Virus record (IMG/VR): IMGVR_UViG_3300024265_000147 | Location: 1-34,470 of that record | Origin: a virus | Reading direction: 5' to 3' (one strand) | Length of the DNA: 34,470 bases | Part shown: one piece after another, positions 8,414 to 16,889 of the stretch | How positions within the stretch are numbered: the first letter of the stretch is position 1 | How the letters are laid out: every line of letters starts with the position of its first letter | Notes under the pieces: model-generated | Seen by the model: only the letters and a program-made list of their open reading frames with translations | What the model was told of the DNA's origin: nothing | Database searches by the model: none | Position numbers and translations under genes: made by a program

Positions 8414-9928
8414 CTACCGGGCGAAGTTCACGCGCTGGGTCGACATCGTGTAGCCGAACACCGACGAGAGGATCGCCTGGTAGGTTCCGGGGATCGTGAC
8501 GTCCGCGTTTTTGCCTGGGACATCCGGCGCTCCTCCGGAGAACTTGATCCGCGGGAGGTCGAAGATCAAGCTCCGCCCGTCGCCGCCCTGGGTGATGAGA
8601 TCGAGCGAGGTCTCCGCGTTCTGGAGGATGACCTGGAGGATCTCGTCGTTGTCGAAGTAAGTCGAGAGCGTTCCCGTGACCGAGAACTCGCCGACCCCGA
8701 TCCCAGACGCGCCGAAGACCCCGACCGCCGGCTGGCGGCGGAGGTTGTTGTTGATCTCGATCGTCGCCTCGAGGACGAAGTTGAGACCGGCGGCGTCGAC
8801 CGGGTCGATCCCTCGGCCGAGCCGGCCGATGTCGCTCGACGTGTTGTAGACGTCAAACTGTTCCGCGGCGAGGTCGTTCGGGAGGGTCGCGTAGAGCTCC
8901 GGGTAGGTCGGCGTGTTGTCCGAGACCGCCAAGTTGAAGCCAAAGAACGTGAGCGAGCCGACCGCGATCGCCTGGGGCGCGAGCGTGAGGTTGAAGGCGT
9001 TGATCGCCATCCCCAGGAAGAGCTCGCGCGTGATCGGGGAGTGATCCTCGAAGCGCCGCTCGAGCGCGAACTGGTGAGCCGAGATCGCCTGGGCGCCGTT
9101 CTCGATCCGCGAGCCGTAGAAGGCGAGGACCTGTTCGGTCCCCGCGGCGTCCGTGACCATGCCGGTCTGTGCCTCGGTCGTCATCGTGTCGGCCGTGAGG
9201 TCGATCTCACGAGCTCGGACCCAGATGTTGTTCCCGACGCTCGCAAAATCGGCGAACTTGAACCACTGGCCGATCAAGGCCGGAAGGCCTGGGCCGAAGG
9301 CGTTGTCGAGCGCGCCGGCGGGGAACTGGAACACGGCGTCGCCGCCGCCGACCGTGACGGAGATGTCGCCGACGCCCTGGGCCGCGAAGCCGGTGACGTT
9401 GATCCGGGTGAAGGCGTCGGCCGTCTCCGTTCCGAGGACCGCCGTCGTCGCGGTTCCCGCGAGCGGGTTGACCGTGAGGACGTTGACCGCGATCCCGGTG
9501 ATCTCGAAGATCCCGTCGCCGACGTCGCCCGTCGCGAGCTTCTGGAGGCGGATGATCTGGCCGACGATGAAGTCGGCGCCGTCGTCGACCGTGATCGTCC
9601 CCACGCCGAACGCGGTGATCTCGGCGGTCCCGACCTTCTCGATCGTCGCCGCGAACGTCGAGAACATCGACGACTCGATGAGTTGATCGAAGGCCTCGAA
9701 GGAGAGCTCGATCCCGGTGTCTCCTCCGGCTTCGGCCCCGACAAGGATGAGGTCGGAGATCTGGCGATCGGGCCTGATCTCCTCCGAGACGATCGTGTTC
9801 GGGACGAAGGCGAGGTTCGGCGTCCCGGTGAACCTTAACTGGTTGAGCGTGAAGGGTCCGCCAGGGATGGGGGCGGTCCGCTGGGAGCTTCGGAAAAAGC
9901 GAAGCCCGACTCGGTTCGTGTCAGACAT
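8414..9928 (-). CDS. Major tail tube protein
   Basis: 504 residues, start ATG with AGGAGAAG upstream. The N-terminus carries the hallmark of the siphovirus tail tube family I know as TTP_13: LRFTGTPNLAFVPNT, then SEEIRPDRQISDLI, then GAEAGGDTGIELSFEAFDQLIESSM. Residues about 100-180 add a beta-rich insertion (ITVDDGADFIVGQIIRL, ITGIAVNVLTVNPL) of the type inserted in many tube proteins, and a longer C-terminal domain follows (FGASGIGVGEFSVTGTLSTYF). It polymerises into the tail tube around the tape measure protein. The gene lies between the tail terminator and the assembly chaperones, the usual order. The length is greater than the roughly 300 residues typical of the core family. Confidence 0.9.
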   Translation of the reverse strand: MSDTNRVGLRFFRSSQRTAPIPGGPFTLNQLRFTGTPNLAFVPNTIVSEEIRPDRQISDLILVGAEAGGDTGIELSFEAFDQLIESSMFSTFAATIEKVGTAEITAFGVGTITVDDGADFIVGQIIRLQKLATGDVGDGIFEITGIAVNVLTVNPLAGTATTAVLGTETADAFTRINVTGFAAQGVGDISVTVGGGDAVFQFPAGALDNAFGPGLPALIGQWFKFADFASVGNNIWVRAREIDLTADTMTTEAQTGMVTDAAGTEQVLAFYGSRIENGAQAISAHQFALERRFEDHSPITRELFLGMAINAFNLTLAPQAIAVGSLTFFGFNLAVSDNTPTYPELYATLPNDLAAEQFDVYNTSSDIGRLGRGIDPVDAAGLNFVLEATIEINNNLRRQPAVGVFGASGIGVGEFSVTGTLSTYFDNDEILQVILQNAETSLDLITQGGDGRSLIFDLPRIKFSGGAPDVPGKNADVTIPGTYQAILSSVFGYTMSTQRVNFAR

Positions 9929-9957
9929 GGCGGTCTTCTCCTAGAGTTGAGGCCGTC

Positions 9958-10392
9958 TCACACGGACCGGAATGAGTCATATTCGACGAGGGCGTTGACG
10001 TTGACCTGGAACCATCCCTGGATCCGGCCGGCTTCGACGACGCCCTGGTCGCGGAAGCGGATCCCCGTGAGATGAACCGACTCGACGAAGTCGAGAAGGA
10101 TCTCCGCCAGGGTGTCCGCTCGAGCCTGGCCGGTATTATGCCGGACAAATACCTGGGCCGCGAAGATTGCCGTCCGGCGGACTTGCACCGACGCGCCGGC
10201 GCCGAGGCTGGCGAGCTCGCCGGTCGCGTGAGCGAGTGACGCGAAGACGTAGTCGTCGAGGCCGGCGGGATCGAAGTCCAGGTTGTCCCAGGCCACGGTC
10301 TCGAGGTCTTCGCCGGCGCCGGTCCAGTGACTCCCGAACGCGGTCCGAACCGTGTCGCGGAACTGGGCCGGGGTTCGTGTGCTGGCGCCCAT
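9958..10392 (-). CDS. Tail terminator protein (DUF4128-like)
   Basis: 144 residues: TPAQFRDTVRTAFGSHWTG, an acidic loop, then VRRTAIFAAQVFVRHNTGQ, a helix (ADTLAEILLDFVES) and a final strand QVNVNALVEYDSF. This alternation and the closing beta segment are characteristic of small tail-terminator proteins that cap the tail tube and join it to the neck. It directly precedes the tail tube gene. Its ATG overlaps the stop of the upstream gap/neck gene as ATGA. Confidence 0.75.
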   Translation of the reverse strand: MGASTRTPAQFRDTVRTAFGSHWTGAGEDLETVAWDNLDFDPAGLDDYVFASLAHATGELASLGAGASVQVRRTAIFAAQVFVRHNTGQARADTLAEILLDFVESVHLTGIRFRDQGVVEAGRIQGWFQVNVNALVEYDSFRSV

Positions 10393-10841
10393 CAGTCGAG
10401 AACCTTCCGCCCGCCGGGGATCGTGAGCGCGGCGTCGATCGCGCGATCGACCCAGCCGGCCGGCGCTTGTGTCGAGTGACCCTCCGCGAGTCGGCTCGCA
10501 TAAGGGACATTATTCTGGAGGATGAGCGGGCGGCCGATCTTGCCGCGCGCGTAGATCCGGAGCTCGCCCAGGCCGGCGGCGAGAGTCGACGCGCCGGCGG
10601 GATCGACCCCGTCGCGCTCTCCTGGACTCGGGACGGCGATCGAGACGACCCAGTTCCTCCGGAAGTGTCCGCCGACGTAGCCGGTCGGCGGTGTCGGATT
10701 TTGCCAGAGCGTCGGGTTCCCGACCGGCGAGGCGAAGATCAAGTTCCGGAGCATCGCGAACGCGGTCTTCGCGAAGTCGTCGGCCGTCTCGGCCTCGATC
10801 TGGCGAACGATCTCCGCGGGGTTGTAGGGTTTCGTCGCCAT
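10392..10841 (-). CDS. Neck protein, HK97 gp10-like
   Basis: 149 residues from ATG 10841 (MATKPYNPAEIVRQIEAET...); that ATG shares bases with the TAA stop of the gene before it. The diagnostic part is the C-terminal LILQNNVPYASRLAEGHSTQAPAGWV, written here only as the pieces NNVPYASRLAEGHS and QAPAGWV. It is the conserved segment of HK97-gp10-like head-tail or tail-completion proteins. The N-terminal half holds FRRNWVVSI, also usual in the family. The protein likely completes the head-tail interface. Longer upstream reading in this frame lies inside the preceding gene and is rejected. Confidence 0.75.
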   Translation of the reverse strand: MATKPYNPAEIVRQIEAETADDFAKTAFAMLRNLIFASPVGNPTLWQNPTPPTGYVGGHFRRNWVVSIAVPSPGERDGVDPAGASTLAAGLGELRIYARGKIGRPLILQNNVPYASRLAEGHSTQAPAGWVDRAIDAALTIPGGRKVLD

Positions 10842-11212
10842 TAGGAGGGCGCCCGGACCTGGAGCTTGTAGAGGAAGTCGGTCTTCCCTGGGTGAATCCG
10901 ATCGAGCGAGATGATGTTCTTCTCGATCCCCTCGTCGAAGATCTTGTCGGCCGTCGTCGGGATCGTTGCGCCCAGGGAGAGCCCGGCGAGGAGGACGGTC
11001 TCGTCGCCCTGGCGGATCGAGCTCCCATCGACGAGCGACCGCTTGATCGGGACGACGACCGCCGGCGCCGTGACGACGGTCTCGGTCACGGTCGGGTCGA
11101 CCTCCCACGGCTTCGCCGGGTCGGCCGGCGCGGTGTTCGGGATCCGGAGCTCGACCTGGCGGTCCTCTCCGAACTTCCGGATCAAGCGGAGGGCGGTGTC
11201 TTCGAGTGCCAT
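10841..11212 (-). CDS. Head closure / head-tail connector protein
   Basis: 123 residues: a short helical N-terminus (LEDTALRLIRKFGED), a beta-rich body with VVVPIKRSLVDGSSIRQGDETVLLAG and a closing LDRIHPGKTDFLYKLQVRAP. The pattern 'IKRSLVDG...IQ-x-GD...LLA' is familiar from small neck proteins encoded between the DnaT-like connector and the gp10-like protein in proteobacterial siphoviruses. It has no enzymatic motif or membrane segment. Spacing to both neighbours is zero to two bases. The exact neck layer it forms is inferred from order. Confidence 0.65.
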   Translation of the reverse strand: MALEDTALRLIRKFGEDRQVELRIPNTAPADPAKPWEVDPTVTETVVTAPAVVVPIKRSLVDGSSIRQGDETVLLAGLSLGATIPTTADKIFDEGIEKNIISLDRIHPGKTDFLYKLQVRAPS

Positions 11213-11213
11213 G

Positions 11214-11768
11214 TCATCCGGCTCGGAGGGTGAGGCCGGCGGTCCCGCGACGGAGCCAGCGACGAAGAACGAGCTCGGCGCGCGGGAACTTTTTGAACTT
11301 CGCGGTCGAGATGTCGCGGTACTTCGTCCAGGTCTCCAAGACGTCGACCTTCTCGCGGAGCTCGACGACTTCGCGGCCGGTCTCGTCGACGACCGGCGTC
11401 GGCGCGAGGACGGCCTGGGCCGCCTCGAAGGCGTACTCGATCGAGGAGTTCCCGATCTCCTCGGGGATGCTACCGGCCAGGCCGGCGGCTGGCGTTGTGA
11501 GGTTCCCGAGCTCGTCGAAGACCTCGATCCGCGGCCACTCGAGCCGCTGGGCGCTCGAGAATCGCTGGCCCTTGTATCGGTTGCGGAAGGTCTGGTCGAT
11601 GTAGTCGGCGCCCTGGATGAGGGCGGCCTGGCGTTCCTTCGAGGAGAAGGTTCTCCAGGTCGTCTTCCGGTCGGAGTTCTCGAGGTACTGGTCCGCCGCG
11701 TCGAGGTCGGCGTAGGCCGTCGCGTCGACGAGGCCGGTCCCGTCTTCGATGATGAACTGGATCGCCAT
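11214..11768 (-). CDS. Head-tail adaptor, 'DnaT-like' family (DnaT_2)
   Basis: 184 residues. It starts MAIQFIIEDGTGLVDATAYADLDAADQYLEN, matched by the family pattern 'V-EDGTG...A-x-AY-x-x-x-x-x-AD-Y', followed by KERQAALIQGADYIDQTFRNR and QRLEWPR. This family is annotated in databases as a DnaT-like ssDNA-binding protein. Its constant location between capsid and tail genes indicates a head-tail adaptor, so I take the adaptor role as more likely than DNA replication. The C-terminus is basic (AELVLRRWLRRGTAGLTLRAG). ATG start; ten bases separate it from the upstream gene. Confidence 0.75.
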   Translation of the reverse strand: MAIQFIIEDGTGLVDATAYADLDAADQYLENSDRKTTWRTFSSKERQAALIQGADYIDQTFRNRYKGQRFSSAQRLEWPRIEVFDELGNLTTPAAGLAGSIPEEIGNSSIEYAFEAAQAVLAPTPVVDETGREVVELREKVDVLETWTKYRDISTAKFKKFPRAELVLRRWLRRGTAGLTLRAG

Positions 11769-11777
11769 GATGAACTC

Positions 11778-12158
11778 CTACTTCGAGACGTCTTGCTGGA
11801 ATTGATAACGCTCCTTCGCGATCGTCAAGATCCGGCCGCTCGTGTCGGTCTGTTCGATGTCGTAGAAGTAATCCTCGGGGACCTGGTCGGCGTCGCCTGG
11901 ACTCCAGGGGAACTCGACCTCGCCGCCCGTCGGGTTCGTGATCGTGCCGTTGATCGAGGCGACCTCGACGCCGATGATCGGCGGACCGACTGGGTCTGGA
12001 TCTTGCTCGGTGTTGACGCTCATCCGGAACGAGAAGCCGGTGACGTCGAGCGGGACGCCGTTGTTCTCGGGATCCGTGACGAAGATCTTGTCGGGCGCGG
12101 TGTCGCCGCGCTTCCTGGCGATGCACTCGCCGAAGAGATCCGTGTCGCATAGGGCCAT
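11778..12158 (-). CDS. Ig-like virion protein, BppU-N-terminus-like
   Basis: 126 residues beginning MALCDTDLFGECIARKRGDTAPDKIF. The stretch GVPLDVTGFSFRMSVNT and later GEVEFPWSPGDADQ resembles the N-terminal beta-sandwich domain of receptor-binding upper baseplate proteins (RGDT...DVTG-x-x-x...V). Two cysteines (C4, C12) lie at the N-terminus. The gene sits between the giant repeat protein and the neck genes rather than in the tail-fibre region. It may attach or chaperone the repeat protein, or decorate the head or neck (inference). Strong AGGAGGAACTC ribosome site before the ATG. Confidence 0.5.
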   Translation of the reverse strand: MALCDTDLFGECIARKRGDTAPDKIFVTDPENNGVPLDVTGFSFRMSVNTEQDPDPVGPPIIGVEVASINGTITNPTGGEVEFPWSPGDADQVPEDYFYDIEQTDTSGRILTIAKERYQFQQDVSK

Positions 12159-12167
12159 GAGTTCCTC

Positions 12168-15100
12168 CTACTGGCTCGAGTTCGACGCCGGCGACGAGAG
12201 CGACTGGACGGAGTTGAAGAGCCCGCTCGCGGGATCTTGCCGGCTATTCTCCAGGAATACCAGAAGCGATTGTAGCGAGTTCGGGATCCGTCGCGCGCCC
12301 TGGTCGAACATGATCCCGCTCAAGGTGAACGCGAGCTCGGCCAGGCCGGCGAGGTCGCCGACCCCGCGGAGGGTTCCGTCGGGCGTGATCGTGAGCGCCG
12401 CGGATCCGGAGATCCCCGCCATCCCGGCCAGGTTCCCGACTGGCGTGAGCGTCATGTCGATCGTCCCCTGGGCGAGGGCCTTCGCGACCATGTTCCCGGT
12501 CGCGTCGATGACGATGTCGATCGAGCCGGCGAGGTCTCCCTGGGAGACGAGCGTCCCCGTCGGCGTGAAGACGAGGGCGGCGGCGCCGGCAAGCGCGCCG
12601 AGGCCGACGATCGTCCCCGTCGGTGTCATGACCAGGGCGACCGATCCGGCCAGCGCGCCACGGGCGACCAGGGCGCCGGCGGCGTCGATCGTGATCGGGA
12701 TGACGCCGGCGAGATCGCCTCTCGACTGGAGGTTCCCGGCGACGTCGAAGACCAGGGCGGCGGATCCCGCGAGGGCTCCCTGGCCCGCCAGGGTTCCGGC
12801 CGCGGTGATCGTGAGCGGGATCGTCCCCGCGATGAGTTGCATCCCCTGGAGGATCCCGGTCGGCGTGAGGACCAGGTCGGCCGAGCCCAGGAGCTCGCCG
12901 ACGGCCGCGAGGATCCCCGCCGGCGTGATCGTCAAGGGGATCGTCCCCGCCAGGGCGCCGTCTCCGGTGAGGGTTCCGGTCGGTGTCAGAACGAGGTCGG
13001 AGGAGCCCAGGAGCTCGCCCAGGGCGACGAGGTTCCCCGTGAGGGTGAACGTCAAGGTCGCGGTCCCCAGGAGCCCGCCGGTCGCCTGGAGCGTCCCCGC
13101 GGGAGTGATGACCAGGCTCGCCGCGCCGGCAAGCGCGCCCAGGGCCTCGAGGGTTCCGGTCGCGACAAGGGTGAGCGGGATGACGCCGGCCAGGTTCCCG
13201 CCGACGGCGTTGAGGTCGCCGGTCGGAGTGATGACCAGGGCCGCGGATCCGATGAGCTCGCCCTGGGCCTGGAGGGTCGCCGTAGGTGTCAGAAGGAGCG
13301 CCACGGCCCCGGAGAGCTCGCCCAGGGCCTCGAGGGTTCCGGCTGGCGTGATCGTAAGGGCCGCCGCGCCGGCGAGGTCTCCGCGCGCCTGGATCGTGCC
13401 GGCTGGCGTGATGAGAAGCGCCGCGGATCCGGCCAGGGCCCCGACGCCGACCAGGGCGCCGGCTGGCGTGAGGACCATCGCCACGGTCCCGGAGAGCGGC
13501 CCAGCGCCCCGGAGGTTCCCCGTAGGTGTCAAGACAAGGGCCGCCGAGCCCGCGAGAGCTCCGAGCGCCTGGAGGGTCGCGGCTGGCGTGAGGACCAGGT
13601 CGGCGGATCCAGCGAGAGCTCCGCGCCCGACCAGAGCGCCGGCTGGCGTGAGGGCGAGGTCGATCGTCCCCTGGGCCGCCGCCTTCGCGATCATCGCGCC
13701 GGCTGGCGTGATGAGGAGGTCCGAGGATCCCGCGAGCTCGCCACGGGCCGCGAGCGTAGCCGCCGGCGTGAAGACCAGGTCCGAGGATCCGGCCAGGGCG
13801 CCTCGAGCGACGAGGTCGCCCGTCGGCGTGATGAGGAGGTCGATCGTCCCGAAGATGAGGTTGTTCCCTCCCTCCAGGACGCCGGCGACGGTGAAGACGA
13901 GCGGGATGTTCCCGGCCAGATCTCCGAGCCCGAAGATCGTCCCCGCCGGCGTGAGGGTGAGCGGGATCGTCCCGGCGATCTCCGCGTCCGCGCGGAGGAC
14001 GCCGGCCGGCGTGAGGACCAGGGAGGCGGAGCCCATCATCCGGCCGGTCCCCGAGAGCGCGTAGTAGCCGATGATCTCCGGCTGGTTCGTGTTCGGGTCG
14101 AAGATGATCGTCGGCTGTTGATCGAAGAACGGCTGGGCCTCTCCCATGCTTTGCACGTTGCCGCCGACGAAGTCCTGGCCCATGTTGAGGACGTTGATCG
14201 ACGAGCTCAAGGACTCGACCGGCGTCGTCGCGCTCGCGGTCGAGATCGCGTTGATCGAGTGACCCGTCGCCAGGCCGTCGAACGAGCCGAACGACGAGCG
14301 ACAGTTCTGATTGACATCCCGGTCCTCGTTCACGTCACTCGCCGAGCCGACCGAGTAGCCCTGGGGCACGAAGCCCAGGTCGGGGAAGACGTGAGTCGCC
14401 GGCGTCCCGCCGGTGTCCTTCGTCATCGTCCCGACGGCGACATCGAGGCCGCCGAGGTCGAGGATCATGTAGGCGAAGTGATCGGCGTTAGTGCCGGCCC
14501 AGGTGAAGCCGTCGCCCGAGAGCGCGGTGATCTGGATCGTCCAGTCGGCGAAGTCGACGTCGTACTGGCCGAGGAAGTCGGTCGACGTGACCGCCGAGCC
14601 CATGAAGTCCTCGTCGTTGTCGCCGACGTACTGGAAGAGCGCCCACTGGTCGATCGAGACGCCGTTGTCGTGTGCGACGCCGTAGGTCTGGAAGGCGAAC
14701 GGGGACTCGGCCGGAAACTGTTCGCCGGACGTGAAGCCCAGGAGGAGGTCGCCGTTCGCCAGGCCGAGCCCGGTGACGGGTGAGGCGTCGGCCCCGACGT
14801 CGGCCACGAACGCGGCGCCGGCTCCGCCGAAGACCTCGTAGTGGATCCGGAAGCCCGCCGCGGTCGTCGAATAGTCGACGGTGAACGTCCCCGCCTGGAA
14901 GGTGACGGTCGCGACGACTTGTTCGACGTCGTCGACCGGGTTCACGATGAGGATCGACGCGGTGATCGTTGACTGGCGGAGCGTGTTCGAGGCGCCGTCC
15001 TCGCGGTTGTGCATGATGGCCCGCTCGTTCGTGCCATCACTGAATCCGTGGCCGGTCTGGAAGTCGAGCTCGATGACCTGGTCCGAGAGGTTGTCGGTCC

Positions 15101-16049
15101 AATAGAAGTGAATCCCGAACGGGTCCTGGCCCTTGTCGCTCACGTCGATCACGGTGTCGGTCGACGCGAGCGCCGGCGTGACGAACTCGCCGGTCTTATA
15201 CCAGACCGCCGGCGGCGGCTCGCCGGAGATCACGGCCGAAGGCGTGAGGACGAGCGGGATCGTCCCGGAGATCGGGGCGTCGACGGCGACGGCTCCCGTC
15301 ACGGTGAAGGCGAGGTCGGCCGAGCCCTGGACGTTCGCGAGGGCCTCGATCGTGGCGGCCGGCGTGAGGGCGAGAGCGATCGAGCCGGAGAGGTTCCCGA
15401 CTACTGGGGCGAGCTCGATCGCGCACACGACCGCGCGGTTCTGGTCCGCCCAGGTCGCCTCGACGTTGACGTTCTGGCCGGTCGCGAAGAGGCCGGTCGC
15501 CATCGAGCCAGTCGTCGTCGGTGTTCCGCTTCCGTCTTGCTGGTCGGTTTGTTCGGTGAGGTCGGCGCCCCAGGTCGCGGTCGTCGCGTTGCCGACGCCG
15601 GCCAGGGCGACCACGGCCGCGCCATCGCCGGCGACGATGTCGGAGCCGGTGAGCGGGTTCGGAGTGTCGGCGGCCGTCTGGTCCGTGTTCGTCTCGGGGA
15701 CGCTCGCGGCGCCGCCGCCCTGGTTGACGTTCTCGAAGCTGATCGCGTGGAAGGAGAAGGCCGCCGCCTCGCCGGTGATGGCGATCGTCGTCCCGACGCC
15801 GGCGGTGATCCCCGCGTCGAGGAGGAGGAAGAGGAAGGCCTCCTGGTCGTTCGCGCCGGACTCCTCGAACACGGTGACGAGTTGGGTCATCGCCTGGCCG
15901 CCCCAAGTGACCGAGACCTGGTCGGCGGTGAGGTCGCCCTCGTGCTGGATCCCGACGATGAGGCCGCGGTCGACGCCGGCCGAGACCGGGAAGCTCGGGT
16001 TGTCCGTGTTACCGGACGCCGCCGCGTCGAGGATCGTGACGTCGGCCAT
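12168..16049 (-). CDS. Giant repeat protein, putative head/neck fibre
   Basis: 1293 residues, the largest gene here. Residues 1-215 form a beta-rich globular domain (VTWGGQAMTQLV, TTIAITGEAAAFSFHAISFENV, NRAVVCAIELAP). Three 20-residue repeats follow, then a domain of about 390 residues with lectin- or sandwich-like character. Residues about 670-1251 are 29 uninterrupted copies of a 20-residue unit, consensus ALAGSAALVLTPAGTLxAxG. A 42-residue tail rich in Ser, Asn and Gln ends the protein. Short hydrophobic strands alternating with Gly turns suggest a beta-solenoid or extended fibre. No signal peptide or membrane anchor. It lies between accessory virion genes and the neck genes, so a fibre or whisker attached to head or neck is my inference; an adhesin role is possible. 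Confidence 0.65.
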   Translation of the reverse strand: MADVTILDAAASGNTDNPSFPVSAGVDRGLIVGIQHEGDLTADQVSVTWGGQAMTQLVTVFEESGANDQEAFLFLLLDAGITAGVGTTIAITGEAAAFSFHAISFENVNQGGGAASVPETNTDQTAADTPNPLTGSDIVAGDGAAVVALAGVGNATTATWGADLTEQTDQQDGSGTPTTTGSMATGLFATGQNVNVEATWADQNRAVVCAIELAPVVGNLSGSIALALTPAATIEALANVQGSADLAFTVTGAVAVDAPISGTIPLVLTPSAVISGEPPPAVWYKTGEFVTPALASTDTVIDVSDKGQDPFGIHFYWTDNLSDQVIELDFQTGHGFSDGTNERAIMHNREDGASNTLRQSTITASILIVNPVDDVEQVVATVTFQAGTFTVDYSTTAAGFRIHYEVFGGAGAAFVADVGADASPVTGLGLANGDLLLGFTSGEQFPAESPFAFQTYGVAHDNGVSIDQWALFQYVGDNDEDFMGSAVTSTDFLGQYDVDFADWTIQITALSGDGFTWAGTNADHFAYMILDLGGLDVAVGTMTKDTGGTPATHVFPDLGFVPQGYSVGSASDVNEDRDVNQNCRSSFGSFDGLATGHSINAISTASATTPVESLSSSINVLNMGQDFVGGNVQSMGEAQPFFDQQPTIIFDPNTNQPEIIGYYALSGTGRMMGSASLVLTPAGVLRADAEIAGTIPLTLTPAGTIFGLGDLAGNIPLVFTVAGVLEGGNNLIFGTIDLLITPTGDLVARGALAGSSDLVFTPAATLAARGELAGSSDLLITPAGAMIAKAAAQGTIDLALTPAGALVGRGALAGSADLVLTPAATLQALGALAGSAALVLTPTGNLRGAGPLSGTVAMVLTPAGALVGVGALAGSAALLITPAGTIQARGDLAGAAALTITPAGTLEALGELSGAVALLLTPTATLQAQGELIGSAALVITPTGDLNAVGGNLAGVIPLTLVATGTLEALGALAGAASLVITPAGTLQATGGLLGTATLTFTLTGNLVALGELLGSSDLVLTPTGTLTGDGALAGTIPLTITPAGILAAVGELLGSADLVLTPTGILQGMQLIAGTIPLTITAAGTLAGQGALAGSAALVFDVAGNLQSRGDLAGVIPITIDAAGALVARGALAGSVALVMTPTGTIVGLGALAGAAALVFTPTGTLVSQGDLAGSIDIVIDATGNMVAKALAQGTIDMTLTPVGNLAGMAGISGSAALTITPDGTLRGVGDLAGLAELAFTLSGIMFDQGARRIPNSLQSLLVFLENSRQDPASGLFNSVQSLSSPASNSSQ
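12297..14042 (-). repeat. 29 tandem 60-bp repeats inside the giant gene
   Basis: The block encodes 582 residues = 29 units of 20, with a 22/19-residue pair at units 3-4 and one 21-residue unit (14). Position 4 of each unit is Gly, positions 6-10 hydrophobic, and TPAG or TPTG occupies positions 11-14 in most units. The codons differ between units, so the array is old and kept at the protein level, but runs such as GCCGGCTGGCGTGA (plus strand) recur. Confidence 0.9.
15222..15395 (-). repeat. Three further copies of the 20-residue unit, separated from the main array
   Basis: Encodes NLSGSIALALTPAATIEALA, then a unit with NVQGSADLAFTVTG and a unit with PISGTIPLVLTPSAVISG: 58 residues in all. The same consensus as the main array, about 1.2 kb upstream in the reading direction. 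The intervening segment encodes a non-repeat domain, as if inserted into a once longer array. Confidence 0.85.
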
Positions 16050-16052
16050 CGT

Positions 16053-16370
16053 CTAGTCTTCGGTCACGACCCAGGCGAAACCGTCGACCGCCGCGCCCTG
16101 GACGTGTTTCGAGAAGCCGGCGCCGAGCGCCGTGAGGAGCGCGTCCGCCTGGGCTTCCGTCTTCGTGATCGCGACCGGCGAGCTCGTGAAGTCCTCGAGC
16201 CGCCGGAAGCGGCCCTGGGTGAGAACCTCGTCGCCTTCGTTCTGGAGTGAGTTGAGCGCGGTCCGGAAGGCCGCCCGATCGCCGAAGGCGAGCGTGAGGG
16301 CCGGGCCGTTGCGGTCGATGTTCTCGCGGAAGACGAGACGCCCTCCGCGGAGCTTGATCTGGATCGCCAT
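16053..16370 (-). CDS. Hypothetical protein
   Basis: 105 residues if the second of two adjacent ATG codons is used. AGGAGG lies five bases from ATG 16370 but only two from ATG 16373, so I prefer the second. The sequence MAIQIKLRGGRLVFRENID... is followed by a mixed helical region (DRAAFRTALNSLQNEGDE) and ends GFAWVVTED. No family recognised, no membrane segment. The stop lies three bases from the start of the giant repeat protein, so coupled expression is likely and it could assist that protein. Confidence 0.6.
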   Translation of the reverse strand: MAIQIKLRGGRLVFRENIDRNGPALTLAFGDRAAFRTALNSLQNEGDEVLTQGRFRRLEDFTSSPVAITKTEAQADALLTALGAGFSKHVQGAAVDGFAWVVTED

Positions 16371-16414
16371 CATGTCCTCCTTCGGACTACTGGGGCCCGG
16401 TTGTCGGAGGCCAT
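16370..16414 (-). CDS. Possible 14-residue leader ORF
   Basis: ATG at 16414 opens MASDNRAPVVRRRT, with TGA overlapping the double ATG of the following gene (ACATGATGG). A weak GAGGG box precedes the start. Nothing shows that it is translated. It is listed because similar tiny ORFs end on the start codons of two other genes in this region. Confidence 0.25.
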   Translation of the reverse strand: MASDNRAPVVRRRT

Positions 16415-16424
16415 CACGCCCTCG

Positions 16425-16889
16425 TCAATTCCCGAGCCGTCGGTTCTCCTCGGCGTCGGTCAAGATGCCGGCGAGCCGGAGCGTCTTCGACGTGTCGCCG
16501 GCCCATCGTTTCGCCTGGCGTCCGCCTTCGCGGATCCAGCCGGCGATCGTGAGCGTCGCGGGAGCTTCCCAGCGAGCCGTCACTTCGCCCAGGCGGACGG
16601 CTACGACCGCGCCTTCGTTCCAGACGTCCCAGGGCTTCGTCGATTGCCTGGCGGCGCCGTTGCCGATCGGTCGGAGGTTCGTCTCGTCCGCGTCGCGCTT
16701 GAGGGCGCTCCGCTCCTCGGAGCTCGCGCCAGCGATCCGGGCGGCTTGCCCGGCGAAGAGCCTCATCCGTTGCGCGACCATGAAGGCCGACGTGTAGGAG
16801 AAGCGCGCCATCTTGTCGCCGACACGGAGAACGACGACGTCGTTCTCGACGTCGACGGAGACGTCGGTCCGCGCGAAGATCTCGCTCAC
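16425..16889 (-). CDS. Hypothetical virion-region protein
   Basis: 154 residues from a GTG start that shares one base with the TAG of the gene before it. The N-terminal half is beta-rich (VDVENDVVVLRVGDKMARFSYTS) and runs into a helical segment (AFMVAQRMRLFAGQAARI). The second half contains DVWNEGAVVAVRLGEVTARWEAPATL, suggesting a second small beta domain, then a basic tail. I do not recognise the family. Codon use is like its neighbours. It is one of six genes between the capsid and the giant repeat gene; a structural or assembly role is guessed from position. Confidence 0.6.
   Translation of the reverse strand: MSEIFARTDVSVDVENDVVVLRVGDKMARFSYTSAFMVAQRMRLFAGQAARIAGASSEERSALKRDADETNLRPIGNGAARQSTKPWDVWNEGAVVAVRLGEVTARWEAPATLTIAGWIREGGRQAKRWAGDTSKTLRLAGILTDAEENRRLGN

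Noticed and set aside
9950-9966. GTGTGAGACG repeated near 9955, 18112 and 25786
   Set aside because: Two copies are coincident gene ends (Val codon plus TGA) and one lies inside a coding region in another frame, so a shared regulatory site is unlikely.
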